Below, piece after piece: positions 43,269-51,926 of a stretch of DNA of 64,000 bases. Position numbers and translations under genes: made by a program. Location: contig NZ_JADYUM010000003.1 of assembly GCF_021531815.1 (NCBI RefSeq), positions 62,001 through 126,000 of the forward strand, in the 5' to 3' direction. Every line of letters begins with the position of its first letter. Positions within the stretch are counted from its first letter, which is position 1. Source of the stretch: Pseudoflavonifractor phocaeensis (GTDB taxonomy: Bacteria; Bacillota; Clostridia; Oscillospirales; Oscillospiraceae). The notes below the pieces were generated by a model, which saw only the letters and a program-made list of their open reading frames with translations, was not told the DNA's origin and did not search any database.

Positions 43269-45215
43269 TTACTCCTGAGTCTCAGCCTCCTCCTCAGCGG
43301 CGGGAGCCTCCAGCAGAGCGCGGATGGACAGGGAGATCTTCTTGTTCTCCATGTCGATGTCGGTGATCTTCACGTCCACCTTATCGCCCTCAGCCAGCAC
43401 GTCGCCGGGCTTGTCGATGCGGTGGTCGGCGATCTGGGAGATGTGGATCAGGCCGTCCACACCGGGGACTACCTCGGCGAAGGCGCCGAAGGTCATCAGC
43501 TTGACAATGCGGACGTTGGCCACGTCGCCCACCTGGTAGGTGCTGGTAAACACGGTCCAGGGCTCCTGGCTGTGGTCCTTCATGCCCAGGGAGATCTTCT
43601 TCTTCTCCTTGTCGGCGGAGATGACGTACACGTCCACGGTGTCGCCCACCTTGACCACCTCGGAGGGGTGCTTGATGCGGCTCCAGGACAGCTCGGAGAT
43701 GTGGACCATGCCGTCCACGCCGCCGATGTCCACGAAAGCGCCGTAGGAAGTCAGGGACTTCACGGTGCCGGTGTAGTGCTTGCCTTCCTCGATCTCGGCC
43801 CAGACCTTCTCAGCGGCGGCGGCCCGCTCGGCGCGGGTGACCTTGCTGATGGAGCCCACCACGCGGCGGCGGGCACGGTTGACCTCGGTGATGACCAAGC
43901 GAACCTTCTTCTTCAGCAGCTCGCTCATGGGAGTCTCGCGGGGCAGGCCGGTCTGGGAGGCGGGAACGAAAACGCGGATGCCCTTGACGGAGACGACCAC
44001 GCCGCCCTTGTTGTCCTCGGTGACGAAGCCTTCCACCACGGTCTCGTTGTCCTTGGCGGCCTCGATCTCCTCCCAGCCCTTGACCATGTCCAGACGCTTC
44101 TTGGACAGCTTGACCAGGCAGTCACGGTCACTGACCAGCATGACATAGCTCTCGATCTCGTCGCCCACCTTGACCACGTCCTCGGGCTTGACGTTGGGAT
44201 CGTCGCTCAGCTCGGACAGGGGAATGTAGCCGGGGTACTTGATGCCCAGCTCGACCTGGATCTCAGTGGGCGTGATTGCCACTACGGTGCCGGTGACCTT
44301 ATCTCCATTATTGATAGGCTTGATCGACTCCTCCAGCAGCTCCGCGAAGGATTTTTCGATCTCCATGATTTCATCGCTCATTTTGTTATAGACCTCCTTT
44401 ATTATCCACGCGGGCGTGGACGCGCCCGCCGTGATGCCGATCGTTTCCGTCTGGGGAATGTGGGTCAGGTCCAGATCCTCCGCCCGCTCGATGAGACGGA
44501 CGTCGGGACAGACCTCCCTGCACAGCTCCGCGAGCCGTTTGGTATTGGAGCTTTTCCGGTCCCCAATGACCACCATCATGCCGCACTTTTCAGCCAGCTG
44601 ACGGGCCTCCTCCTGACGTTTGGACGTCGCTCCACATATTGTATCAAAAAATTCTGCGTTTGTACACTCTTTTTTTGCTTTTTTCACGCAGCTGTCCCAA
44701 ATTTTCCTGGTGGAGGTGGTTTGGGACACAAAAGTGAGGGGCAGCCCACGGTGCTCCGGCCCTTGGGACAGCCAGGTTTCCAGGTCTTTTTCCCCGGAGA
44801 GGACCACGGGATGGCGGCACCACCCGGCGATGGCCCGGACCTCGGGATGGTCGGGGGTTCCCACGATGATAGGCTGTCTTCCCCGCTCCTCCGCCTGAGC
44901 CACGATCTGGTGGATGCGGGTGACGTTGGGGCAGGTGGCGTCCAGGACCCGGACGCCCCGGGCCTCCAGTCCCTCGTGGACCGCCCGGCTCTCCCCGTGG
45001 GAGCGGATGATGACCGCCGAGCCGTCCGGGACATCCTCGGGCCGCTCCACTGCCCGCAATCCCTGGCTGGCCAGGTGGTCCATCACGTCCTGGTTATGGA
45101 TGATGGGACCCAGCATCACGCAAGGTTCCCCCTGCTTCGCCGTCTCCTCCGCCAGCTCCACCGCCCGGCGCACGCCGTAGCAGAACCCGGCGGACTTGGC
45201 TAAGACCAGCTTCAT
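43269..45215 (-). CDS. ispH-rpsA: IspH (HMBPP reductase) fused to ribosomal protein S1
   Basis: The 648-aa product has IspH at residues 1 to about 280: the Fe-S cysteines in GFCYGVRR, DATCPNV and TICGATSKRQ and GPIIHNQDV. IspH makes isopentenyl and dimethylallyl diphosphates. Residues about 285-640 carry four S1 RNA-binding repeats (for example GTVKSLTSYGAFVDIGGVDG), as in ribosomal protein S1, which aids mRNA binding. The fusion is known in Clostridia. A strong ribosome-binding site inside the frame could also give a separate S1. ATG 45215 overlaps the plsC stop by 4 bp. Confidence 0.95.
   Translation of the reverse strand: MKLVLAKSAGFCYGVRRAVELAEETAKQGEPCVMLGPIIHNQDVMDHLASQGLRAVERPEDVPDGSAVIIRSHGESRAVHEGLEARGVRVLDATCPNVTRIHQIVAQAEERGRQPIIVGTPDHPEVRAIAGWCRHPVVLSGEKDLETWLSQGPEHRGLPLTFVSQTTSTRKIWDSCVKKAKKECTNAEFFDTICGATSKRQEEARQLAEKCGMMVVIGDRKSSNTKRLAELCREVCPDVRLIERAEDLDLTHIPQTETIGITAGASTPAWIIKEVYNKMSDEIMEIEKSFAELLEESIKPINNGDKVTGTVVAITPTEIQVELGIKYPGYIPLSELSDDPNVKPEDVVKVGDEIESYVMLVSDRDCLVKLSKKRLDMVKGWEEIEAAKDNETVVEGFVTEDNKGGVVVSVKGIRVFVPASQTGLPRETPMSELLKKKVRLVITEVNRARRRVVGSISKVTRAERAAAAEKVWAEIEEGKHYTGTVKSLTSYGAFVDIGGVDGMVHISELSWSRIKHPSEVVKVGDTVDVYVISADKEKKKISLGMKDHSQEPWTVFTSTYQVGDVANVRIVKLMTFGAFAEVVPGVDGLIHISQIADHRIDKPGDVLAEGDKVDVKITDIDMENKKISLSIRALLEAPAAEEEAETQE
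44381..44400 (-). promoter_or_regulatory. Internal ribosome-binding site and start for free S1
   Basis: AAAGGAGGTC (44400-44391 on the - strand) sits about 10 nt before an in-frame ATG (44381) that begins MSDEIMEIEKSFAELLEESI, exactly at the IspH/S1 junction. Starting here would yield a 370-aa, four-repeat S1 protein. Confidence 0.7.
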
Positions 45216-45856
45216 TCCCGGCCCTCCCCCAGCTTATGGACCCGGTCCATCAGGTCGCCCACAATGGCGTCCAGCTCATCGGGGGTGGGCTTCCGTCCGG
45301 CGTACCCGGGGTGGTAGGGCTTTCCGATGACCACCACGTTCCGGCCAAACACCTTTTTCTTCCGCTGAATATAGACAGGCAGCAGGGGCGCGCCCGTCCG
45401 GGTAGCGAACATAGCGGCGCCCGTCTTGGCGGTCACGTCCTCCCCATCGTGGACCCGGGTGCCCTCGGGGAACATAAGCAGCTTGTTGCCGTCTTTCAGG
45501 CATTTCAGGGCGGTCTTCACCGCCTTCATGTCCGCGTGGCCTCGGTCCACGCCGAAGACCCCGGCTTTCCCCAGGATCCAGCCCACAAAGGGGACCCGCA
45601 TGATCTGGATCTTGGCCATGGCCCGCATGGGATATTTGCGTCCGAAGGCGAAGACCACGTAGAATGGGTCGCCGATGGTGCTGTGGTTGGGGCAGATGAC
45701 CGCCGGACCGTCGGGGATGTTCTCCCGGCCGATGGCATGGACAGGGTGGATGAAATTCAAAATAGGCCAGAGAACGGCATACAGGAAATGAAACCAGGCG
45801 TCTTTCCGCCGGTCCTCCCGGCGGCTCTCCTCCTGGGCGGCTAGTTCCGTGCTCAC
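45212..45856 (-). CDS. plsC: 1-acyl-sn-glycerol-3-phosphate acyltransferase
   Basis: PlsC acylates lysophosphatidic acid in phospholipid synthesis. The 214-aa protein has an N-terminal hydrophobic stretch, the catalytic H-x4-D motif as CPNHSTIGDPFY, and FPEGTRV. It starts at GTG 45856, overlapping cmk by 4 bp, with AAGGAG upstream. The order cmk-plsC-ispH-rpsA is typical in Clostridia. Confidence 0.93.
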   Translation of the reverse strand: MSTELAAQEESRREDRRKDAWFHFLYAVLWPILNFIHPVHAIGRENIPDGPAVICPNHSTIGDPFYVVFAFGRKYPMRAMAKIQIMRVPFVGWILGKAGVFGVDRGHADMKAVKTALKCLKDGNKLLMFPEGTRVHDGEDVTAKTGAAMFATRTGAPLLPVYIQRKKKVFGRNVVVIGKPYHPGYAGRKPTPDELDAIVGDLMDRVHKLGEGRE

Positions 45857-46524
45857 AGGTCGATCTTCTCCTTTATGATGGCCAGCAGAGCCTCCAGGCT
45901 CGCGGCCAGATCCAGATTGGTGGTGTCAAGCAGCACCGCGTCCTCCGCCTGACGCAGGGGGGCGATGGGGCGGTTCCGGTCCTGCTCGTCCCGGGCGATG
46001 ATGTCCCGGAGGACGGTGTCATAGTCGGCCTGCTGGCCACGCAGCTCCAGGTCCCGGAGCCGCCGGCGGGCGCGGGCCTCGGGGGCGGCGGTGAGGAACA
46101 CCTTCACGTCGGCATGGGGCAACACCACGGTGCCGATGTCCCGGCCATCCATGAGCACGTCGTGCTCCCGGGCCAGCTTCCGCTGGAAGTCCAGCAGAAA
46201 GGCCCGCACCTCCGGGATGGCGGACACCTTGGAGGCCAGACCGGAGATTTTATGCTCCCGGATGGCGGAGGACACATCCTCCCCCTCCAGGAACATCCGC
46301 TGCTCCCCGTCGGGGCCGTAGTCCATCCTCAGGTCCAAGTTCTCCAGCAGGGGGACCACCTGGGCCGGGTCGACGGGGTCCGCCCCCGCCCGTACCGCCT
46401 TCAGGGCCACGGTGCGGTAGATGGCCCCGGTGTCCACATATAAAAATCCCAGCGCCTTGGCCGCCTGTTTGGCCAGAGTGCTCTTTCCGGCCCCGGCGGG
46501 GCCGTCGATGGCAACGCTTCTCAT
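45853..46524 (-). CDS. cmk: Cytidylate kinase
   Basis: Cmk phosphorylates CMP and dCMP. The 223-aa product begins MRSVAIDGPAGAGKSTLAKQ with the P-loop, then YVDTGAIYRTVAL, DGRDIGTVVLPHADVK and RDEQDRNRPIAPL. A copy of the TTTTCTT hairpin repeat lies just upstream (46547-46578). Confidence 0.97.
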   Translation of the reverse strand: MRSVAIDGPAGAGKSTLAKQAAKALGFLYVDTGAIYRTVALKAVRAGADPVDPAQVVPLLENLDLRMDYGPDGEQRMFLEGEDVSSAIREHKISGLASKVSAIPEVRAFLLDFQRKLAREHDVLMDGRDIGTVVLPHADVKVFLTAAPEARARRRLRDLELRGQQADYDTVLRDIIARDEQDRNRPIAPLRQAEDAVLLDTTNLDLAASLEALLAIIKEKIDL

Positions 46525-46546
46525 CCAGTGATCACTCCAATGGTTG

Positions 46547-46578
46547 TTAGTTGTGGATTCTTTTCTTACAAGAAAAGT
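46547..46578. repeat. Partial copy of the hairpin repeat found at 28258
   Basis: GTTAGTTGTGGATTCTTTTC followed by TTACAAGAAAAG repeats 28261-28292 with few changes; the hairpin is CTTTTCTT-AC-AAGAAAAG (46560-46577). Only this end of the element is present. Both copies lie just 5' of a - strand gene (rsmB, cmk). Confidence 0.7.
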
Positions 46579-46601
46579 GACGCCCGGCCGGCGAGGCCAG
46601 C

Positions 46602-47873
46602 CTATCCTTCCGAGGCACGGATAGATTCCGCGGCGCTCTCCCCCGCCGCCCGTCCGGTGGCCCAGGCGATCTGGAGGTTGAAACCGCCCGTATAGGCGTC
46701 CACGTCCAGCAGTTCCCCGGCGAAGTACAGCCCCGCCGCCTTCTTGGAGGCCATGGTCTTGGGGTCCACCTCCGAGACTTTCACCCCTCCGGAGGTGATG
46801 ATGGCCTCGCTGATGGGCCGGGGCCCGGACACCGCCACGGTGAAGTGCTTGAGCAGCTCCAGCAGCCGCCGGCGCTCCCCTCTTGTCATATCGTGGGCCT
46901 TCTTCTCTCCGGGGATGTCCGCCCGGGCCAGCAGCACCGGGATCATCAGCCGGGGGACCAGAGCCCCCATCAGGTTGGCCATGTCCTTGTTGGCGTTCTC
47001 CCCCAGCTCCCGCACCAGGCGGGCGTCCAGAGTCTGCTCATCCAGGGCGGGCTTTAAATCGATGGAGCAGGCGTACTGCTCCTTGCCGAAGTCCCGCATG
47101 TGGGCGCTGGCGGACAGGACCAGGGGACCGGACATGCCAAAGTGGGTGAACAACAGCTCACCCTGCTCCTGGTATACGATTTTACCCTTTCGGCCCCGCA
47201 CCGTCAAGACCACGTTTTTCAGGGCCAGCCCCTGCATCTCCCCGCAGAAGGGATCCGGGGACTCCAGGGGCACCAGAGAGGGGCGGGGCTCCACAATGGT
47301 GTGGCCCAGCTCCTCCGCCATCCGGTAGCCGTCTCCGGTGGATCCGGTGGCGGGATAGGAGGCTCCGCCTGTGGCAAGGATAACCGCCTTACAGCTCAGT
47401 CCGGTCCGGTTTTTGCCCTCTCCCATCTCCACGGCGCACACCGCTCCGTCCCGCAGGCAGACCGCTGAGACCCGCTCCTGGAGGATGGGCACCCGCAGCC
47501 GTTTCAGCTCCAGAAACAGGGCGTCGATGATGTCGGCGGACTTGTCCGACTTGGGGAATACCCGGTTGCCCCGCTCCACCTTCAGCTCTACCCCCAGGCT
47601 GGTGAAAAATTCCTCCACAGCGGCGGGGGTGGTACGGCTCATGGCGCTGTACAAAAAGCGGCCGTTCCGCGGAGTGGCAGCCAGAGCCTCCTCCGGGGTG
47701 CAGTGGTTGGTCACGTTGCACCGGCCCTTGCCGGTGATATACAGCTTGCGGCCCACCTTGGGGTTGCGCTCGACGAGGCAGACCTCCGTACCCATCCGAG
47801 CGGCGGTGATGGCCGCCATCATGCCGGCGGCCCCGCCGCCCACCACGATCAGATCATAATGGGCGCCGCTCAC
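46602..47873 (-). CDS. BaiN/HI0933-family flavoprotein oxidoreductase
   Basis: The 423-aa flavoprotein has the FAD dinucleotide motif LIVVGGGAAGMMAAITAA, the family signature GRKLYITGKGRCNVTNH, ATGGASYPATGSTGDGY and a C-terminal GGFNLQIAWATGRAAGESAA. Related proteins include BaiN of gut clostridia, proposed to reduce bile-acid intermediates, but most homologues are broadly conserved and of unknown substrate. GTG 47873 overlaps the upstream regulator stop by 4 bp. Confidence 0.93.
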   Translation of the reverse strand: MSGAHYDLIVVGGGAAGMMAAITAARMGTEVCLVERNPKVGRKLYITGKGRCNVTNHCTPEEALAATPRNGRFLYSAMSRTTPAAVEEFFTSLGVELKVERGNRVFPKSDKSADIIDALFLELKRLRVPILQERVSAVCLRDGAVCAVEMGEGKNRTGLSCKAVILATGGASYPATGSTGDGYRMAEELGHTIVEPRPSLVPLESPDPFCGEMQGLALKNVVLTVRGRKGKIVYQEQGELLFTHFGMSGPLVLSASAHMRDFGKEQYACSIDLKPALDEQTLDARLVRELGENANKDMANLMGALVPRLMIPVLLARADIPGEKKAHDMTRGERRRLLELLKHFTVAVSGPRPISEAIITSGGVKVSEVDPKTMASKKAAGLYFAGELLDVDAYTGGFNLQIAWATGRAAGESAAESIRASEG

Positions 47874-48733
47874 TCCTGCACCTTCTCATAGACGCCGTAC
47901 TCGTCCCAGATCCCCTCCAGGGTCTCAAAGGTGTGGGCCAGATCGTCATTCTTCTTCCGGCTCACCGCCACCAGCAGGGCGTTGACCAGAGACAGGGGAG
48001 CCACCAGGGAGTCCACAAAGGAGGCCATGTCGCTGCGGGCCTTCAGCGTGTAAGTGCAGATGGGGGCCAGGGGGGAAGCCTCACTGTCGGTGATGGCGAT
48101 GGTGGTGGCCTTCCGGTCCCGGGCGAAGCTCATGGCCTGGACGGTACGGCTGGAGTACCGGGGGAAGCTGACGCCGATGACCACGTCCCCCTCCCCCACC
48201 CGGAGCAGGTTCTCAAAGACCTCGCTGGCGGTGTTGGCGGACACCTTCACCACGTTGTCGAAGATCAGGTTGAAGTAGAAGGACAGGAAGGTGGCGATGG
48301 CGGCGGAGGACCGCACGCCGATGATATAGATCTTCCGGGCGGACACAATGGTGTCCACCGCCTTGTCAAAGGCGGCCCGGTCCAGTTCCTCCAGGGTCAG
48401 GCGGATCTTCTCCATATCCGACTGGAGGACCATGGCCAGCAGGTCCTGGTCTCCGATCCGGTCGTTGGTCACCTCGATGCGCTGGACGGAGGTGAGGCGG
48501 TTCCGGATCATCTTTTGCAGGGATTTCTGCATATCCGGGTAGCCGTCATAGCCCAGCTCGGCGGCGAAGCGGACAACAGTGGATTCACTGACCCCCACCT
48601 TCTTGCCCAGGCGGCTGGCCGTCATAAAGGCGGCCTTGTCATAGGACTCCAGGATAAAATTGGCGATCCTCTTTTGACCCTTGGAAAAAGTGTGCATATT
48701 TTCCTGGATCAGCGCAAGGATATCATGATTCAT
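47870..48733 (-). CDS. RpiR/MurR-family transcriptional regulator
   Basis: The 287-aa protein has an N-terminal helix-turn-helix (ASRLGKKVGVSESTVVRFAA) and a C-terminal SIS sugar-phosphate-binding domain (IYIIGVRSSAAIATFLSFYF, VIGVSFPRYSSRTV). Such regulators usually sense a phosphosugar and control a neighbouring catabolic operon, but none is here; it is instead coupled to the BaiN-like gene. ATG 48733 is chosen since GGGAGATG lies upstream; TTG 48751 is possible. Confidence 0.9.
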   Translation of the reverse strand: MNHDILALIQENMHTFSKGQKRIANFILESYDKAAFMTASRLGKKVGVSESTVVRFAAELGYDGYPDMQKSLQKMIRNRLTSVQRIEVTNDRIGDQDLLAMVLQSDMEKIRLTLEELDRAAFDKAVDTIVSARKIYIIGVRSSAAIATFLSFYFNLIFDNVVKVSANTASEVFENLLRVGEGDVVIGVSFPRYSSRTVQAMSFARDRKATTIAITDSEASPLAPICTYTLKARSDMASFVDSLVAPLSLVNALLVAVSRKKNDDLAHTFETLEGIWDEYGVYEKVQE

Positions 48734-48786
48734 TTCTTTTTCATCTCCCAATCTGTCGGCCCTGCACAGGGGCCGGCACTGGGTAT

Positions 48787-48815
48787 ATCTTACTCTGTTC
48801 TCCCATAAAATGCAA
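48787..48815 (-). promoter_or_regulatory. Promoter of the murR-like operon
   Basis: On the - strand TTGCAT (48815-48810), a 17-bp spacer and TAAGAT (48792-48787). It abuts the terminator of rluB. Confidence 0.5.
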
Positions 48816-48857
48816 GGGCTTTTTGCAGGAAATTCATTTTTCCTTGCAAAAAGCCCC
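48816..48857 (-). terminator. Terminator of rluB
   Basis: GGGCTTTTTGCAGGAAA (48816-48832) pairs with 48839-48856 with one bulge; the U-rich CTTGCATTTTA that follows on the - strand includes the next promoter's -35 box. Confidence 0.75.
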
Positions 48858-48859
48858 GG

Positions 48860-49585
48860 TCAATCTTCCTTTTTTCCCTCCTGGGACAACAGCAGCAGCT
48901 CCTGTCCGGTCAGCGCCCGCCACTTTCCCGGCGCTAGGCTCCGGTCCAGGGAGAGGCCTCCCTCCCGGATCCTCTTGAGCCGCAGCACCGTCAGCCCCGC
49001 CTGGGCGCACATCCGACGGACCTGGCGGTTCTTTCCCTGGTGGATGACGATGGACAGCTGGGAGACCCCGCCGATTACCCTGCCCCGGCGCACTTTGGCC
49101 GGAGACAGCATGTCCCCGGCCAGCTCCATGGGGGCGGACAGGATGGGCAGGGCCCGCTTCACGTCCCCGGTGACCCAGACCAGGTACTCCTTTTCGATCT
49201 CATGGCTGGGATGGAGGAGCCGGTGGGTCAGCTCCCCGTCGTCGGTGAGGAGGAGCAGCCCCTCGGAGTCCATGTCCAGCCGCCCCACAGGCCAGACCCG
49301 CGCGCCGCAGTCCGACACCAGGTCGGCCACCGTCCGCCTCCCTTTTTCATCGGAAAGGGTGGTCACATAGCCCCGGGGCTTGTTCAGCATCAGATAGGTC
49401 CGCCCGCCTCCGGGGTCCAAGGGGGTCCCATCCACCAGGATCTCATCCCGGTCCGGGTCAGCCCGGTCCCCCAGGTGGGCGGTCCGGCCGTTTACCGTCA
49501 CCCGCCCGGCGGTGATCCATCCCTCCGCCGTCCGACGGGAGGCCAGACCGCAGGCGGAGATCAGTTTTTGCAGCCGTTCTTCCAT
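48860..49585 (-). CDS. rluB: rRNA pseudouridine synthase (RluB/RsuA family)
   Basis: The 241-aa enzyme has an N-terminal S4 RNA-binding domain (RLQKLISACGLASRRTAEGW) and the RsuA-type catalytic domain with VGRLDMDSEGLLLLTDDG, which holds the catalytic aspartate, and KNRQVRRMCAQAG. It follows the D-Ala carboxypeptidase gene and scpAB, as in many Firmicutes, so RluB activity on 23S rRNA is the best guess. Confidence 0.93.
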   Translation of the reverse strand: MEERLQKLISACGLASRRTAEGWITAGRVTVNGRTAHLGDRADPDRDEILVDGTPLDPGGGRTYLMLNKPRGYVTTLSDEKGRRTVADLVSDCGARVWPVGRLDMDSEGLLLLTDDGELTHRLLHPSHEIEKEYLVWVTGDVKRALPILSAPMELAGDMLSPAKVRRGRVIGGVSQLSIVIHQGKNRQVRRMCAQAGLTVLRLKRIREGGLSLDRSLAPGKWRALTGQELLLLSQEGKKED

Positions 49586-49655
49586 AGGGACGCCCCCTTT
49601 CTCTCTGTATCGGTGAGATTTGCGTGGCGGCGGTCAGCCGCCCCCGCGGAAACAC

Positions 49656-50765
49656 TCAGTCTGACAGCTCCTCCAGCCGCTCTTTCAGGCGGTCCAGAAA
49701 GTCCACGCTCGCTGTCCGGTCCGCCGTTACCGCTTCTCCCGTCACCAGGGGCACCCGGCCCACCTCCTGGTTTTCCAGGAAATAGACCGCCTCCCCCACC
49801 GCCGTCCCCGCGGGCAGAGGTCCCTCCAGCACCTCCCGGTCCAGCCGCAGCTCCCGGCGGACCTGCTCCTCTCCGGTCAGGCACAGGGAGAGGCTCCCCC
49901 CCGCCTTCACCGGACAAAAGGGCACCAGACTGCCCGACGTGGGCACCCGGCACAGGGTATCTCCCGCCCGGACCGCCTGCTCCCCACGGTAGTTGGCAAA
50001 CCCATAGTCAAAGAGGGCGGCGTGGTCCGCCCAGTCGTTGGGGTCGTTAAGGGTGACGCAGATCAAGGTCAAGCCGTCCCGCTCAGCCGCCGACACCAGG
50101 GTCCGCCCCGCCTTCTCGGTATATCCGGTCTTCATGCCGATGCAGCCCTCATACCGCCACAGCAGCTTGTTGTGGTTGGTGAAGATCCGGGTGCCCAGGG
50201 TGATGGACTTGGTGGACACCATTTTGGCCAGAGTCTCGTTTTCCAGGCAGGCCCGGGCCAGCAGGGCCATATCGTAGGCGGTGGAGTAGTGGTCCCCGGC
50301 ATTGAGGCCGTTTGGGTTGGCAAAGGAGCTGTCCTTCATGTCCAGTTCCCGGGCCTTCTCGTTCATCCGGGCTACGAAATCCTCCACCGTCCCGCCGCAG
50401 TGGCCCGCCACCGCCAGGGCGGCGTCGTTGCCTGACCGGAGGATCATCCCGTAAAGCAGGGTCTCCAGGCTTACCTTCTCCCCCGGCCGCAGGTAGATGG
50501 AGGAACCCTCCGCCCCCGCCCACTCCGGGCGGATGGTCACCTCTTCCCCCAGGTCGTGGCCCGACTCCAGGGCCACCAGAGCGGTCATCAGCTTAGTGAT
50601 GCTGGCGATGAGCCGGGGTTCGTGGGCATTTTGCTCATACAGCACCCGGCCGCTGTCCGCTTCCATCAAAATGGCGGAGGACGCGGAGGTGCCCGCCGCG
50701 AAAGCGGCGGGCAGAGAGGTCATGATGATGGTCAGGGCGAGGACCGCCCTCAGGACCCGCTTCAT
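49656..50765 (-). CDS. dacF: D-alanyl-D-alanine carboxypeptidase (DacF/DacB type)
   Basis: The 369-aa secreted penicillin-binding protein trims pentapeptides in peptidoglycan. It has a signal peptide (residues 1-24, ending AFAAG), the SxxK motif SITK, SGN in LRSGNDAALAV and KTG in GMKTGYTEKAG, plus the C-terminal PBP5-type domain. ATG 50765 follows AAGGAAGGTGA. Position after ytfJ suggests a sporulation-related copy; a possible sigma-E promoter lies at 50800-50830. Whether it is DacF or DacB cannot be settled. Confidence 0.92.
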   Translation of the reverse strand: MKRVLRAVLALTIIMTSLPAAFAAGTSASSAILMEADSGRVLYEQNAHEPRLIASITKLMTALVALESGHDLGEEVTIRPEWAGAEGSSIYLRPGEKVSLETLLYGMILRSGNDAALAVAGHCGGTVEDFVARMNEKARELDMKDSSFANPNGLNAGDHYSTAYDMALLARACLENETLAKMVSTKSITLGTRIFTNHNKLLWRYEGCIGMKTGYTEKAGRTLVSAAERDGLTLICVTLNDPNDWADHAALFDYGFANYRGEQAVRAGDTLCRVPTSGSLVPFCPVKAGGSLSLCLTGEEQVRRELRLDREVLEGPLPAGTAVGEAVYFLENQEVGRVPLVTGEAVTADRTASVDFLDRLKERLEELSD

Positions 50766-50799
50766 AGCTGTCACCTTCCTTAGAAATGGACACTTGACA

Positions 50800-50830
50800 C
50801 TAGTATGAAGCGGTATTTCTCCATTATCAC
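50800..50830 (-). promoter_or_regulatory. Weak candidate sigma-E promoter of the carboxypeptidase gene
   Basis: On the - strand GTGATAAT (50830-50823), a 15-bp spacer and CATACTAG (50807-50800), 6 of 8 in each box. Confidence 0.3.
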
Positions 50831-50854
50831 GGGGAAATTTTTGAAATTATCCCA

Positions 50855-51286
50855 TCATTCGGCAAAGTCGCTCTCGGCGGCCTGGGCGGCCTTCTGCTCC
50901 TTCTTGGCCTGCTGGCTCTCGATAAAGCCGGTGACCTTGTCCACCACCTCGGGCACCGTCTCGATGACCCGGTCCACGGTGGTGGCGGGGGGCGGAGCCA
51001 CAGGCAGCAGCTTGACGCTGCCCTCCCGGACCACCAAGAAGGCCACGGGCTCCAGCTTGGCGCTGGCGCCGCTGCCGCCGCCGAAGCTGTTGTCTCCGGC
51101 GGGCTGCTTCTTGGTGGAGAACTCGGTGCCCCCTCCGGCCACGCCGAAGGACATCCGGGATACCGGGATCAGAGTCACCCCCTCCGCCTGAATGGGGTTT
51201 CCGATAATGGTGTTGGCGTCAGCCATGGTGCGCACATGCTCCATGGTGGTGCTGATGAGCTCAGCCAGGGAATTGTTCTTTTCCAT
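50855..51286 (-). CDS. ytfJ: GerW-family sporulation protein YtfJ
   Basis: The 143-aa protein has the YtfJ core: GNPIQAEGVTLIPVSRMSFG and GGGTEFSTKK, followed by GGGSGASAKLEPVAFLVV, with a charged C-terminal extension. In Bacillus GerW (YtfJ) is needed for normal spore germination with L-alanine. It lies 4 bp downstream of the DUF2953 gene, the usual ytfI-ytfJ order. Confidence 0.92.
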   Translation of the reverse strand: MEKNNSLAELISTTMEHVRTMADANTIIGNPIQAEGVTLIPVSRMSFGVAGGGTEFSTKKQPAGDNSFGGGSGASAKLEPVAFLVVREGSVKLLPVAPPPATTVDRVIETVPEVVDKVTGFIESQQAKKEQKAAQAAESDFAE

Positions 51287-51290
51287 ACCG

Positions 51291-51926
51291 TCAGGCCGCC
51301 TTTCTCTCCTGTTGTTTCAGTTTCTGCCGTCTCCGGACGGCGAGGAAGCCCCGCAGGGCCTTACATCCGAAATAAAGTCCCAGCCAGAGGATCTGGCCGA
51401 TCTTGAGGGACAGGGAGGCCCGGCCATATACCGTCATCCCCCCGGACTCAAAGTCTACCCGCACCCGGGCGTGTCCGTCCTTCACATGGAAGGCGCGGGT
51501 CAGGGGCTCCCACAAAGCCCCCAGGGCGGCGCTGGCCTGGCCGTACCGTATGGCGGCGTCCGCCGGGTCGGCGGCCCCTACCGTCAGTTCCAGTTCCAAA
51601 GTGTCCATCCGGATCTTGCTGTACATGCTGCCCACCGCGTCCAGAGCCACGGGCAGCAGAGTCCTGGCGTAGTCCAGAGCGCCCCCCGCCTTCTCCGCCA
51701 GCGGGACCTCTGCCTTGGGCTTCTCCTTCTTCTCCTTGGGAGGCTTGGCCTTTTTCGCCTTCTTTTTGGCGGGCTTGTCCTTCTTTTTCAAGGGGAACAC
51801 TTTTATATGCAGCTTCCCCAGCCGCACCCAGGCAAGAAACCCTTTGGCGCTGTACTCCGCCAGACCGCCCACCCGGACCTGTCCGATCAGAAGCAGGACG
51901 GCCAATACGATCAAAAGGATTTTCAT
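51291..51926 (-). CDS. ytfI: DUF2953 protein (YtfI-like)
   Basis: The 211-aa protein has an N-terminal membrane anchor (MKILLIVLAVLLLIGQVRVG), a lysine-rich stretch (KKKDKPAKKKAKKAKPPKEK) and a DUF2953 region with YGQASAALGALWEP. It is likely a membrane partner of YtfJ in the spore, by gene order. ATG 51926 overlaps the scpB stop by 4 bp. Confidence 0.85.
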   Translation of the reverse strand: MKILLIVLAVLLLIGQVRVGGLAEYSAKGFLAWVRLGKLHIKVFPLKKKDKPAKKKAKKAKPPKEKKEKPKAEVPLAEKAGGALDYARTLLPVALDAVGSMYSKIRMDTLELELTVGAADPADAAIRYGQASAALGALWEPLTRAFHVKDGHARVRVDFESGGMTVYGRASLSLKIGQILWLGLYFGCKALRGFLAVRRRQKLKQQERKAA

